32,172 nucleotides of DNA from Bacillota bacterium (GCA_021795575.1 JAJYPH010000021.1:1-32172); one strand, 5' to 3'. Counted from the first letter of the stretch, positions 8,289 through 17,249 are shown. Notes: a model not told the origin generated them from the letters alone. Program-made: numbers and translations.

Positions 8289-8660
8289 ATGGACCCAGCA
8301 GCATCCCCGACCGGGGCGCCGGCGGATTCCATCCAGCCGGTTGACGGGTTTTTCGCATATGACTTGAGGGTGGGCACGGTAGTGGCCGCAGGCGTCAATG
8401 CGGGTGCGCGCGCGCCCGCCCTAGTGCTGACGCTCGATTTTGGTCCCCTGGGATCGCGCACCACCAGCGCCCAGCTGACCCGCCGCTACGCCCCCGAGAC
8501 GCTGGTGGGTCGACAGGTGGTGGCCGTCGTCAACTTTCCGCCCAAGCGCATTGGCGGGGTGCGCTCGGAAGTGCTGGTGCTGGGCGGACTGCCGGGGGAG
8601 GGCGATGTGGTCCTGCTGGGGCCCGACGCCTTGGTGCCGAATGGGACGCGAATTGGCTAG
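8289..8660 (+). CDS. CsaA-like tRNA-binding-domain protein
   Basis: This small 123-residue OB-fold protein resembles the tRNA-binding domain found in CsaA, Trbp111 and the C-terminus of methionyl-tRNA synthetase. The diagnostic sequences are FFAYDLRVGTVVAA at the start of the fold and, later, GRQVVAVVNFPPKRIGG and VLVLGG. CsaA is described as a homodimeric chaperone linked to protein export; a tRNA-related role is equally possible. A short Pro/Ala-rich extension precedes the domain. The ATG at 8289 has GAGG at 8280-8283. The gene overlaps the next gene start by 20 bases. Confidence 0.85.
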   Translation: MDPAASPTGAPADSIQPVDGFFAYDLRVGTVVAAGVNAGARAPALVLTLDFGPLGSRTTSAQLTRRYAPETLVGRQVVAVVNFPPKRIGGVRSEVLVLGGLPGEGDVVLLGPDALVPNGTRIG

Positions 8661-9642
8661 CGGGCTTGCGGCTCCCTGGCGCGTGGTGCTGGTGGTGCGG
8701 GACGACACGCCGGTGGCCGGGGGCAACTGGCAGTCGGCCGCCCGACTGGCCGGCGCGCTGTGCCGCCGAGGGATCGAGGCACGCGTCGCGCGCTTGTCGG
8801 AGCGGCCCGCGGCGGATTTGGTGCATGCCTTTCATGCGTGGGCCACGGCGGAGCCGCTTTTAAACCGAGGGGTGGATCCGGCCCGGCTGGTGGTGACCTG
8901 GACCGGCACCGACCTCACGGCGCTGGACAGCCCCCTCGGCCAGGACCGGGTCGCGACCCTGTCGCGCGCCGCCCAGCACACGGTGCTGACCCGGGCGGCG
9001 CGGGACCAGCTGGCCGCCGCCGCGCCGGGCTGGCGCGTGTCCCACATTCCTCCGGGGGTGGACACGGGACAGTTTCGGCCCGGGCCGCCCGCCGACGCGC
9101 CGTCACCCCTCAGCCTGCTGCTGGTGGGGGCGGGCCGCCCGGTGAAGCGGCCGCTCTGGGCGGTGGATCTGGTGTCGGCCCTCTGGGCGGCGGGGATCGA
9201 GGCGCGCCTCACGGTGACCGGGCCTCCCCGGGATCTCGCGCTGTGGGCAGCACTCACCACCCGGGCCCAGATTCATCCCTGGCTGACCCTCGTGGAGGAG
9301 GTGGAGCCGGCCGCCATGCCGGGGTGGTACCGTCGGGCAGACGTGGTGCTGAATGTGTCTGAAACCGAAGGACTTTCCAACGCGCTGTTGGAGGGCATGG
9401 CATCGGGCGTGCCGCCCGCGGTAGTGGACATTCCCGGCAACCGTGCGCTGGTGGAGGCGGGTCACACCGGGCTAGTGTTCAGCACCCAGCAGGAATTTGT
9501 GGCAGGCATCACGGAGTTGGTACGCGATCCGGGCTTGCGGGGGCGGCTGGGCGCGGCGGCCCGCACCTACGTCATGGCGCACCACAACGTGGACCGCGAG
9601 GCCGACGCGTTCTCGGCCGTGTACCGACGGGTGGCCTCATGA
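8641..9642 (+). CDS. GT-B glycosyltransferase (group 1/GT4-like)
   Basis: This 333-residue protein has the two-Rossmann GT-B layout. The N-terminal half holds an acceptor-type domain (WRVVLVVRDDTPVAGGNW, LVHAFHAW). The C-terminal half has the nucleotide-sugar domain: LLLVGAGRPVKRPLWAVDL, a central RRADVVLNVSETEGLSNALLE with the E-x7-E type motif, and EGMASGVPPAVVDIPGNRAL. The donor and acceptor are unknown. The ATG at 8641 lies inside the end of the csaA-like gene and has no strong binding site, which suggests coupling to it. The TGA at its end overlaps the ATG of the next gene (ATGA at 9639-9642). The pairing with a deacetylase-like protein suggests work on a cell-surface glycan. Confidence 0.85.
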   Translation: MGRELASGLAAPWRVVLVVRDDTPVAGGNWQSAARLAGALCRRGIEARVARLSERPAADLVHAFHAWATAEPLLNRGVDPARLVVTWTGTDLTALDSPLGQDRVATLSRAAQHTVLTRAARDQLAAAAPGWRVSHIPPGVDTGQFRPGPPADAPSPLSLLLVGAGRPVKRPLWAVDLVSALWAAGIEARLTVTGPPRDLALWAALTTRAQIHPWLTLVEEVEPAAMPGWYRRADVVLNVSETEGLSNALLEGMASGVPPAVVDIPGNRALVEAGHTGLVFSTQQEFVAGITELVRDPGLRGRLGAAARTYVMAHHNVDREADAFSAVYRRVAS

Positions 9643-10955
9643 AGCCACTGTTTGTGCGCTTGGACGTGGAGGACTGGCTGACCCCCGCCAGCACCTGGGC
9701 GCTGGATGGGATCTTGCGCCTGCTGGCCGAACGTGGCCTTGCGGCGCATTTTGCCCTCGTGGGGAAGAAAGCGCGGCAGCTGGCGGGCAGCGGGCGTGGC
9801 GACCTATTGGCCCGCATGGCTGCCCAGGGCGTGATGGGCAGCCACTCGTGGAGCCACAGTGAGCATCCCACGCTGGCGGAGGAATTGGAGCCGCTGCCTG
9901 CCGAAACCGCCCGGATGCGCCTGATAGAGCGCGAGCAACCCACCGTGGACCTGCTAACCCGGCTGGGCGTGGCCCCGCGCTTCTTCACCCAACCGGGGGG
10001 CAACTGGCTGCCCGACGTGTCGGGCCCGGCCGGGCGGGCCCTCGGATTTGAGGCCGTGCTGTCGGAGAGCTGGAACAGCTACTTAAAGCCTACGCCGGGG
10101 CCCATGTGGTATGGCGGCCTCCTGTACTGGGCGCCGGCCGTCGACTTGCCCAAGGGTCTCTTCTTTCGGCTCCCCGAGCCAGACGCCGTGCAGGAAGGAG
10201 CCCAGGCGATCCGCGCCGCGTGGCGGGCCGGCCGCACGGCCGTGCTGGTGGCCCACCCGACGGAGCTGGTGACCACCGCGTTTTGGGACCAGCGCAATTT
10301 CTGGGGGGGGACGGCCCACGGGCCGGCGCGCCCGGGCCCCGCACGGCCGGCGGCCGCGTGGCAGCCGGCTTTGGATGGCCTCGCGCGGATGTTGGATGCG
10401 CTCGGGGATCCCTCTGGGGGACCGGAGAGCGTGACCGTGGATAGGTGGCTCGGGACGGCCGTGGCCCCTACCCCGACCCGCGTGGACCGCTGGGAGCTTC
10501 GGGACGTGCTGCGGCGCGTGGGCGTCGGGCCGGCCCGGCTGGCCCAGGGCAGCCTCTCCGCGGCCGAAATCGCCTGGGCGCTCGCGCACTTCGAGGCAGG
10601 CGGGGGAGACGTGGCCGTGGTGCCCCCCGTGGGGGCGCCCGGCGGACGTTGGCCGGGTCCCGGCGCGGACGGCATTCTGGCGGCGCATGCCGCCTGGGGC
10701 CACTTGCCGGCGTTCGTGGGGAACCTCACGCTGGAGGACTGGGTGGCCGGCGCTGGGGCGCGCTTGGCCGGGACCGCGCCGCGTTCGACGTGGCGGGAAG
10801 CGGTGCGGGGGCCGGCGGCGGTGCATTGGGACTGGCCCATCTTTCCGCCGGGCTTCACCGCGCCGCGGCTTTTGACCGAGGCGGCGCGGCTCGCGTGGAC
10901 GTTGAAGCCTCTGGTTGAGCGATCACAAGTCGGCAGGACGACGACAGGAGGATGA
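9639..10955 (+). CDS. Polysaccharide deacetylase-like (NodB-fold) protein with long C-terminal extension
   Basis: This 438-residue protein starts at the ATGA overlap with the glycosyltransferase gene. Its first 250 residues look like a carbohydrate-esterase-4/NodB barrel: FVRLDVEDW provides the acidic first motif (Asp9, Asp12), GSHSWSH the His-x3-His metal pair (His69, His73), and later FFTQPGGNWLPD and VLVAHPTEL correspond to the distal motifs. No signal peptide is seen, so a cytoplasmic or glycolipid substrate is possible. The roughly 180-residue C-terminal part is not recognised and is rich in Gly, Pro and Trp. The proposed role, deacetylation of the sugar handled by the neighbouring glycosyltransferase, is inference. 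Confidence 0.75.
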   Translation: MKPLFVRLDVEDWLTPASTWALDGILRLLAERGLAAHFALVGKKARQLAGSGRGDLLARMAAQGVMGSHSWSHSEHPTLAEELEPLPAETARMRLIEREQPTVDLLTRLGVAPRFFTQPGGNWLPDVSGPAGRALGFEAVLSESWNSYLKPTPGPMWYGGLLYWAPAVDLPKGLFFRLPEPDAVQEGAQAIRAAWRAGRTAVLVAHPTELVTTAFWDQRNFWGGTAHGPARPGPARPAAAWQPALDGLARMLDALGDPSGGPESVTVDRWLGTAVAPTPTRVDRWELRDVLRRVGVGPARLAQGSLSAAEIAWALAHFEAGGGDVAVVPPVGAPGGRWPGPGADGILAAHAAWGHLPAFVGNLTLEDWVAGAGARLAGTAPRSTWREAVRGPAAVHWDWPIFPPGFTAPRLLTEAARLAWTLKPLVERSQVGRTTTGG

Positions 10956-10957
10956 CG

Positions 10958-11971
10958 ATGCGGGCTATCCTCGTGGAGCAGGGGGGCGGTCCCGAAGTGC
11001 TGGTGATTCGGGAGCTCCCGGACCCGGTGCCGGAATATGGCGAGGTGCTGGTGCGGGTCCGTGCGGCGGGCGTCAACCGCCGCGATGTCTGGGTGCGGCG
11101 CGGTCAATTCGGCATTCCCGCCGCGGGCCTCGTGCCCGGCAGCGACGCGGCCGGGGACATCACGGCCGTCGGTCCGGGCGTGGTGGGCTGGCAGGTGGGC
11201 GACCGGGTGGTGGTTTACCCCGGCAGCAGCTGTGGGCGCTGCGAAGCCTGCCGGTCCGGCCGCACCAATTGCTGCCCGCAGTTTTCCCCCACGAACGGCG
11301 CCTATGCCGAGCTGATGGCCGTGCCCGTGGCCCGACTGGCGGCCATGCCGTCGGGCATCACGTTTGAGGAGGCGGCCACCGTGGGGGTTCCGTATCTGAC
11401 GGCCGAAGAGGCCTGGCTCCGGACCGGGGCGCAGCCGGGGCAGGTGGCAGTCATCTGGGGCGCCACCGGCGGGCTCGGGGTGGCGGCCGTGCAGCTGGCC
11501 CGTCTTCGCGGGATGCGGGTGCTGGCGGTGACGCGCGATGAGGGCAAGGCGGAGCGCCTGCAGCGGGAAGGCGCGCCGGAAACCCTGCTGTGGGACGGCC
11601 AGCACAGTCTCGCGGCCGAGGTGGAGCGCCGCACGGCCGGCGTGGGGGCGGACGTGGTGTTCGACCCCCTGGGCGCCGCGACCTTCGCTCAGTCGGTGGC
11701 CATGACCCGCCGCGGTGGGGTGGTGGTGACGGTGGGCACCACCACGGGCAGCCGGGTGGAGTTGGAGCTGCGCGAGGTGTTCACCAAGCGGCTGACCATT
11801 CTGGGTGCATTCTTGGGAGCCGCCGGCCTTCTACCCCGCCTGCTGGGGCTGTTTTCCCGGGGGGTGCTCACGCCGGTGACCGACCGTGCGTACCCCCTGG
11901 ATGAGGCCGCCGAGGCGCATCGGGCGCTCGAGGCCGGGCAGGTGTTTGGCAACGTGGTGCTGACGCCGTAG
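10958..11971 (+). CDS. Zinc-binding alcohol dehydrogenase/quinone oxidoreductase (MDR superfamily)
   Basis: This 337-residue medium-chain dehydrogenase/reductase has a GroES-like N-terminal domain, then a Rossmann domain with WGATGGLGVAAVQLA. The four structural-zinc cysteines are present (Cys92, 95, 98 and 106 in SCGRCEACRSGRTNCC). The usual catalytic-zinc Cys after AAGVN is absent (AAGVNRRDVWVRRG), as in quinone oxidoreductase-like members, so a reductase acting on an activated C=C or a quinone is more likely than an alcohol dehydrogenase. AGGAGG at 10946-10951 is six bases before the ATG at 10958, which rules out the in-frame ATG at 10952. The preceding gene ends at 10955, so they are in one transcript. 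It ends only three bases from a convergent gene. Confidence 0.85.
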   Translation: MRAILVEQGGGPEVLVIRELPDPVPEYGEVLVRVRAAGVNRRDVWVRRGQFGIPAAGLVPGSDAAGDITAVGPGVVGWQVGDRVVVYPGSSCGRCEACRSGRTNCCPQFSPTNGAYAELMAVPVARLAAMPSGITFEEAATVGVPYLTAEEAWLRTGAQPGQVAVIWGATGGLGVAAVQLARLRGMRVLAVTRDEGKAERLQREGAPETLLWDGQHSLAAEVERRTAGVGADVVFDPLGAATFAQSVAMTRRGGVVVTVGTTTGSRVELELREVFTKRLTILGAFLGAAGLLPRLLGLFSRGVLTPVTDRAYPLDEAAEAHRALEAGQVFGNVVLTP

Positions 11972-11974
11972 CGC

Positions 11975-13366
11975 CTAGGATGGCGCGGTGGCGGGCAGCC
12001 ACACCGTGAACCGGGCGCCGCCGTGGGGCCGGTTGTTAGCCGTCACGTGGCCGCCGTGCGCTTCCACCAGCGCCCGAACGATGGCGAGCCCGAGGCCCAT
12101 GCCACCGCGGTCGCGGCTCCGGGCGGCATCGCCGCGATAGAACCGCTCGAACAAGTGCGGCAGGACGTCCCCCGGGATGCCCGGCCCCTCGTCGTCCACC
12201 ACAATGCGCGCTCCGCCACTGGCAGGCCCCACGTGGACCGTGACCGTCCCTTCGGGTGGCGTGTGGCGCAGCGCGTTGTCCACCAAATTCATTAGCACCT
12301 CCACGAGGCGGTCCGCATCAATGCTGGCCCACACGGAGGTGACGTCGAGCGTGAGGCGGCTGCCGCCGAGCGCACGCAGCGTCGGTTCGTGCTCGCCCAC
12401 CCACTGGGCCAAGTCCACGCGTTCCCGGTGCAGTTCCTGGGTTGGCGCCGCATCAAGCCGCGAGAGCGTCAGCAGTTGCGTGACGAGGCGCGTCATGCGC
12501 CGCGTCTCGCGCTGCATGGCGGAGAGCGCCTGCCGGCGCTCGTCGGGTGTGCCCTCGCCCTCCTCCCACAGCTGCAAAAACCCCGACACCGCCGTGAGGG
12601 GCGTTCGCAGTTCATGGGACGCGTCAGCCAGGAACCGGCGCGTCTCGGCCTCGGCCTCGCGCTGCCGCTGAAACGACAACGCCACCGCCAGCGACATGCG
12701 GTTGACCGCGTCGCCCAAGCGCGCCAGCTCGCGGGGGGCGCGGTCCAGCACCGTCAGCTCGCCGTACTGGCCTGCGGCAATCCCCTCTGTGGTTTGGATG
12801 ACGCGCTCCAGCGGGTCCAAGGTCCGGCGCACGGCGACGGCGCCCAGCCACCCCGCCGCGACGAGGAGCGCGAGGGCCAGGACGGCAAACAGCACCGTGT
12901 CTGCGGTGAGAATGTGGCTCAAGGGGGCGGTGGACACCATCAGCCACAGGGTCCCGAGAAAGTGCCCATGCTGCCGGAGGGGGCTCGCCACCACCACCCG
13001 CCCACTCCAGACCGCGTAGCTGCCCAGGGCGGGGACGGGAGGGCGGACGTTGGCCGGGAGACTGGCGGAGTTGGCGATGGAGAAGCCGCTGGCATTGGCC
13101 ACCAGCACTTCGATGCCTGGACTGTGAAAGTGGCGAAATAGAACCGGCACCAGCGACGCGAACGTATTGTGCGAAATCGAGTGGTGCAGGATGGGGGCCA
13201 GCACCGCGAGCTCGCCCGTGAGCGTGCGCGCGCTTTGGTTGAGCAGCACGCGCTGCAGGACCAGATACTGCGCCACCCCCACGACCGACAGCAGGATGAA
13301 GAGCAGCCCCAGCTGCAGTCCGATGAGGGTGCGCGTCAGCGACGGGCGCCGGCGGCCGCTGGGCAT
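11975..13366 (-). CDS. Sensor histidine kinase of a two-component system
   Basis: This 463-residue membrane kinase has TM1 at about residues 14-38 and an extracytoplasmic sensor region of about 115 residues. TM2 lies at about 156-178, followed by HAMP. The phospho-acceptor His is in FLADASHELRTPLTAVSGF (His251). The ATPase domain shows LMNLVDNALRHTPPEG (N box), DDEGPGIPGD (G1) and GGMGLGLAIVRALVEAHGG (G2). All catalytic motifs are intact. The signal sensed is unknown. It starts one base after the response regulator stop (the TAGCATG arrangement) and so is co-translated with it. There is no room for a separate terminator before the convergent MDR gene. Confidence 0.93.
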   Translation of the reverse strand: MPSGRRRPSLTRTLIGLQLGLLFILLSVVGVAQYLVLQRVLLNQSARTLTGELAVLAPILHHSISHNTFASLVPVLFRHFHSPGIEVLVANASGFSIANSASLPANVRPPVPALGSYAVWSGRVVVASPLRQHGHFLGTLWLMVSTAPLSHILTADTVLFAVLALALLVAAGWLGAVAVRRTLDPLERVIQTTEGIAAGQYGELTVLDRAPRELARLGDAVNRMSLAVALSFQRQREAEAETRRFLADASHELRTPLTAVSGFLQLWEEGEGTPDERRQALSAMQRETRRMTRLVTQLLTLSRLDAAPTQELHRERVDLAQWVGEHEPTLRALGGSRLTLDVTSVWASIDADRLVEVLMNLVDNALRHTPPEGTVTVHVGPASGGARIVVDDEGPGIPGDVLPHLFERFYRGDAARSRDRGGMGLGLAIVRALVEAHGGHVTANNRPHGGARFTVWLPATAPS

Positions 13367-13367
13367 G

Positions 13368-14033
13368 CTAGCTGCCCAACCGGTACCCGAAGCCGCGGAC
13401 GGTTTGGATCACGGTTTTATCACGGTCCTGCAGCTTGTCGCGCAGACTGGACACGTGCACTTCGACGAGATTTTCGTCGGCCCCATAGTCGTGGCCCCAA
13501 ACGTGCGTCAAAATCTGCGTGCGCGTCAGCACGCGGTGCGGGTTCAGCAACAGGTAGCGCAGCAGCTGGTATTCGCGCGCCGTCAGCTGCACCTCGCGCT
13601 CGCCCCACTGCACCCGGTGCGCGGGGTCGTCCATGGCGAGCGCGCCGAAGGTGAGCGAGTCGGCCGGCGAGTCCACCCGGCGGAGGCCGGCCCGGAGCCG
13701 CGCCAACAACTCATCCACCGAGAACGGCTTCACCAGATAGTCGTCGGCCCCGCCGTCGAGTCCGGCGATCCGGTCCTCCACCGTGTCCCGGGCGGTGAGC
13801 ATCACAATGTAGATGTTGGGATCCTGCCGGAGGCGGCGGCACAACTCAAACCCGTCAACGCGCGGCATCATGACGTCAATCACGGCCGCCTCCGGCCGAA
13901 AGGACGGCAGCGCCGCCAGGGCCTCATCCCCATTGGCGAACGTGGCCGCCTCGTAGCCCGCTCGGCCGAGCGCCATGCGCAACAGGTCGCGTAGACTCTC
14001 CTCGTCGTCGACGACCATGACCCGGGTGGCCAT
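13368..14033 (-). CDS. OmpR/PhoB-family response regulator
   Basis: This 221-residue protein has a receiver domain with the acidic pair in VMVVDDEE, the phospho-acceptor Asp53 in AAVIDVMMPRVDGF, and the conserved Lys in YLVKPFSVDELLARL. It is followed by a winged-helix DNA-binding domain (LTAREYQLLRYLLLNPHRVL, HVSSLRDKL, VRGFGYRLG). The ATG at 14033 is one base after the TAG of the upstream unknown gene and matches the usual receiver N-terminus; the longer open frame to 14066 is not needed. It pairs with the histidine kinase immediately downstream. Target genes are unknown; the men palindrome does not look like an OmpR direct-repeat site. Confidence 0.93.
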   Translation of the reverse strand: MATRVMVVDDEESLRDLLRMALGRAGYEAATFANGDEALAALPSFRPEAAVIDVMMPRVDGFELCRRLRQDPNIYIVMLTARDTVEDRIAGLDGGADDYLVKPFSVDELLARLRAGLRRVDSPADSLTFGALAMDDPAHRVQWGEREVQLTAREYQLLRYLLLNPHRVLTRTQILTHVWGHDYGADENLVEVHVSSLRDKLQDRDKTVIQTVRGFGYRLGS

Positions 14034-14034
14034 G

Positions 14035-14508
14035 CTACGCCGGGGACCGGCTGGCCGCGTCGCCACCGGGCGGCAGGGCCGTCGGATTCACCGGGTCGTC
14101 GGCCGTCGGGTGCGCCGGCATGAAGTACTCGGCCACGTCCCAGCCGGCCCGGGACAGCACCCGGTCGCTCAGGAGGCGGTCGGCCGCCAGCCACGCCACC
14201 TCCCCCGCGAAGTCCGGCGCCGGCTCCGGCAGGCGATCCCGAAAATGGGTGTGCAGCGCCAAGCGGACCAGGAGGTGTGACGACACCTGGTTGGCCTCGT
14301 TCACCGACAGCTCGCCGAACGGCACGGACTTGCCCAGCACGGCGTCATCCACCATCAGCTCGGTCACCTGATTCGCATCCTGCACCTCGTGATAGCGGTC
14401 CAACAGCGCCTGCAGCTTCTGCTCCTGCTGGGCGGTAATGGGCCTCGCATCCGCGTAGCCCCACGACCGCAAATAGGCGGTGGTGCGCACGCTCTTCACC
14501 AGATTCAT
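14035..14508 (-). CDS. Unknown 157-residue protein, first gene of the two-component operon
   Basis: This soluble protein with no recognised domain heads the operon with the response regulator and kinase; its TAG stop is one base from the regulator ATG. The sequence is mainly helical and acidic in the middle (ALLDRYHEVQDANQVTELMVDD), with a conserved-looking helical stretch NEANQVSSHLLVRLALHTHF and a Pro/Ala-rich, probably disordered tail. The ATG at 14508 has GAGGAGG directly upstream. A TATGCT -10-like hexamer at about 14611-14616 (complement) is a possible promoter; the same TATGCTGGGG string occurs upstream of hisC. Its linkage to a sensor suggests a connector or co-regulated protein, but nothing in the sequence proves it. 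Confidence 0.65.
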   Translation of the reverse strand: MNLVKSVRTTAYLRSWGYADARPITAQQEQKLQALLDRYHEVQDANQVTELMVDDAVLGKSVPFGELSVNEANQVSSHLLVRLALHTHFRDRLPEPAPDFAGEVAWLAADRLLSDRVLSRAGWDVAEYFMPAHPTADDPVNPTALPPGGDAASRSPA

Positions 14509-14642
14509 GGCCTCCTCGCCCCAGCCCCTGGCTGGGACTCCCTCCCCTCACTCGAGTGTGTCCGGCCGCGCTGTCTCTGCCGCCGACCCTTCATCCCCCA
14601 GCATACACAAATCGGGCCCCGACGGCAGAACGGCAGAAACGC

Positions 14643-15758
14643 TCAAGCCGAGCGGCGCGGAAACGGCAGGGCGTCATCCACGGCGGCCCACGCCGCCCAG
14701 AACCGCTCCAGTTCGCTGTCGGTGCCCATCGTCACGCGAATGTGGCGGGCTAGGCCGAACGGTTCCGTGGCGCGCACCATGACGCCCTGGTGCTCAAAGG
14801 CGGCAGCCACCTGGGGCCCCGCCGCCCCACCGCGCAGGGTGACGAAGTTGGCCTGACTCTCAAAGCCGAAGAGCCGCTGGTCGGCCACCTGATCCAAAAA
14901 CCGCCGGCGCGCGCGGCGCGTGGCGTTCACGACCTTTTCCAAGTGCACCGTATCGCCCAGGGCCGCTTCGGCCGCCGCGAGGGCCAAGCGATTGACGCTG
15001 AACGGTTCACGCACGCTCGCCAGCGCGTCAATCACGGGCTTGGGGGCGGCGGCCCACCCGATGCGCAGGCCCGCGAGCCCGTAAGCCTTGGAAAAGGTGC
15101 GCAGCACCACCACGGGCAGGTTGGCGCGCACCAGCGCCAGTGAAGACGTGAACGTGTCCAGCGGATCGACAAACTCGTGGTACGCCTCGTCGACGACCGT
15201 CAGCACGGGGCGGCCCGCCAGCCGCTGGACCATCTGCTGCACGTCAGCGGCGGCCACCGCCGGCCCGGTGGGGTTGTTGGGCGTACAGACAAACACCAGG
15301 CGGGTCACCGGCGACACCGCCTGACCCAGTCGATGAGGGTCCACGGCCCCGTCGGCGGTCAGCGCCACCGGCACCGAGAGTCCGCCGGCTACCGTGATGG
15401 CCAGGCTGTATGCCTGAAAGCTGGGCCGCGGAATGACCGCCGTCTGCCCTGGTGCCACATAGGCGAGCGCCAGCAGTCGAATTAGCTGATCCGCGCCGTC
15501 GCCGAGCAAAATTTGCTCAGGATCGAGCCGGTGGCGCTCGGCCAGGCGCGCGGTGAGCTGCTCACCCCCCGGGTCCGGATACCGGTGCATGAGCGTGGCG
15601 GCCTCTTGAACGGCGTCGATGGCGGCCGGGGACGGACCCCAGACGTTTTCATTGGAGGCCAACAGCGCTGGCGGCGCTCCGGGGGCCACTTCCCGACTCC
15701 GGCCGGGCTGGTACCGCGGCAGCTTCCACAGTTCGGGTCGGGGATCCAACAGCGGCAT
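14643..15758 (-). CDS. hisC: Histidinol-phosphate aminotransferase
   Basis: This 371-residue fold-type I PLP aminotransferase should convert imidazole-acetol phosphate to histidinol phosphate with glutamate. Motifs: LLASNENVWGPSP near the N-terminus, YPDPGG, LGDGADQLI, CTPNNPTG, VVDEAYHEF, the PLP Lys224 in TFSKAYGLAGLRIG, and the C-terminal Arg in HIRVTMGT. The same family also acts on aromatic amino acids, and no other his gene is present, so an aromatic or mixed aminotransferase role is possible. The ATG at 15758 has a GGCGGAAG-type site; the open frame continues further upstream without support. A TATGCT hexamer at 15811-15816 (complement) may be its -10. Confidence 0.88.
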   Translation of the reverse strand: MPLLDPRPELWKLPRYQPGRSREVAPGAPPALLASNENVWGPSPAAIDAVQEAATLMHRYPDPGGEQLTARLAERHRLDPEQILLGDGADQLIRLLALAYVAPGQTAVIPRPSFQAYSLAITVAGGLSVPVALTADGAVDPHRLGQAVSPVTRLVFVCTPNNPTGPAVAAADVQQMVQRLAGRPVLTVVDEAYHEFVDPLDTFTSSLALVRANLPVVVLRTFSKAYGLAGLRIGWAAAPKPVIDALASVREPFSVNRLALAAAEAALGDTVHLEKVVNATRRARRRFLDQVADQRLFGFESQANFVTLRGGAAGPQVAAAFEHQGVMVRATEPFGLARHIRVTMGTDSELERFWAAWAAVDDALPFPRRSA

Positions 15759-16393
15759 CGTCTTCCGCCTTTCTGGCCACGCCCGCAGGCGGACCGCCAC
15801 ACTTTTCCCCAGCATAACAAACAATGGTGCGGGTGGCTTCGGTGCAACAGCCGGGATCAGGTCCCTTGCCCCGCGTTCACCACCCGGGCGCCGCCCTCGT
15901 GAGGTCGCCGTGACCAGTCGGCGCAGCCACGCTGATCCCCAGACGCGTGGCGCTTGTGTGCCCACTCTGTGGTGCGCAGGATCGACGAAGGGCACCGGAG
16001 CCCCCGGGTTGCGCTGCACCGAACCACACGTCGCCGGACATACACCCCACTACACCCCACGTTTCACAGGGCGGGTCGGCTTGGCCGCGTTGCCCGGACG
16101 GCCGTTCAACGCCTGGGGCCGGGTTGTCCCCGGCCCCACGACGGCGGTGGCCGCGCACACCCCCGGGGTGGCGGCTTCCCCGGGGCGCCGCGTGGTGCCG
16201 CCGCTGCCCAGCCAAGCCACTGGTCTCAGGCACTCGCCGGGGTGTCTCTTGGAGGAGTGGGGGGACCGAGCCCGCCCGCCACGGGGTCTCGCTGGCCGCC
16301 AGAACCCCTGGGGGGCCCGAGCTGCCAGGGTGTGGAGAGCGATGGGGCTTCTCGTCAGTGATCGGACGCCGCTCCTGATACCGCTCTCAGCGC
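15759..16393. other. Gene-poor stretch, no supported feature
   Basis: This 635-base region lies upstream of hisC. Open frames on both strands have no ribosome binding site or recognisable protein and look like GC-driven noise. It contains a short tandem ACACCCCACT/ACACCCCACG near 16043-16062 and a possible hisC -10 at 15811-15816. It may be the eroded remains of a gene, but I see no recognisable fragment. Confidence 0.4.
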
Positions 16394-16975
16394 CTACCGC
16401 GGCACATCCGTGACGTCAGCGTCGGCGCGCGGCCCCGGATCCGCGCGGCGCGACGTGTGGACGCCTCCCTCAGCGACGACCGGCGGCAGCACCCACTTTA
16501 GGGGATCGGTGTGGAGGTCCGCCCGGCCAGGGGGACGGCGGTGAGGCACGGATGGCGGATGAGCCAACGGGCCGGTTGGCAGCGGGGCTCGACCGGAGGC
16601 CGTTAGCCGGGCTGGGGCCGACGGGCTGGCCCGGGGGGAAGGGTCTGCATTCCGGGTGGGCAAGGCCGAACCGTCTTGCACCGGTGCCTCTCGCACCGGG
16701 CGGGAGGGCGGCGGTCCGACTTGGTGGAGCAGGATCAAGGGCTGTACCGAGGACGGTTCGACCGCCGGTCGGGCCGACGGCGTCCAGACCAGGGTGAGCC
16801 CCCGTGACAATTCCATGGGTCCGTCGGGGAGTCGGAGCGTTCCCGCCCCGTTCAGGACCAAGATTCGGTGTTCGCGTTTGGGGGCGAAGTCCATCACCGC
16901 CGCTCGGAGCACTCGCAAGATTTCCGTCCCGTCCCACACGAGCTGGCGGTCCACGCGGTCCAGGGTTTTGGGCAT
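16394..16975 (-). CDS. Unknown protein with Pro-rich disordered C-terminal half
   Basis: The ATG at 16975 has GAGGAG at 16982-16987 (complement ctcctc), 5 to 6 bases upstream, and opens a 193-residue frame. Residues 1-85 look like a folded domain (MPKTLDRVDRQLVWDGTEIL, a basic KREHRILVLNG, LRLPDGPMELSRGLTLVW, VQPLILLHQ). The remaining 105 residues are very rich in Pro, Ala, Arg and Ser and probably disordered. I do not recognise the family. It lies downstream of the Gln/Trp-rich gene on the same strand with a 274-base gap, and the two may form a functional pair. An earlier in-frame start at 17023 is less likely because its binding site abuts it. A chance open frame cannot be excluded for the distal half. 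Confidence 0.45.
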   Translation of the reverse strand: MPKTLDRVDRQLVWDGTEILRVLRAAVMDFAPKREHRILVLNGAGTLRLPDGPMELSRGLTLVWTPSARPAVEPSSVQPLILLHQVGPPPSRPVREAPVQDGSALPTRNADPSPRASPSAPARLTASGRAPLPTGPLAHPPSVPHRRPPGRADLHTDPLKWVLPPVVAEGGVHTSRRADPGPRADADVTDVPR

Positions 16976-17249
16976 CAAGGCTCCTCGACCGACCTCTGCT
17001 GAAGAATCCACCGCACCATCCACCTTTCATCGTTCCGGCACGCTGTGAGCCCTGGTCTGGCCGGAGACACCCCAGGGAGCCATGGTCATCCATCGACCGG
17101 GTGGCGGGTGGACGGGCGGCCCCTTCGCGTGTCCCGGCCGGCGGACGCCTGGCCCGCCGAAGGCTGCCAGCACCGAGGCGAAAGCGTGAACCGGTGCCCG
17201 CAGCGCACTGGTCCACGCCTCGGATGGGTCCTTGGGGGCCACGTCCGTA

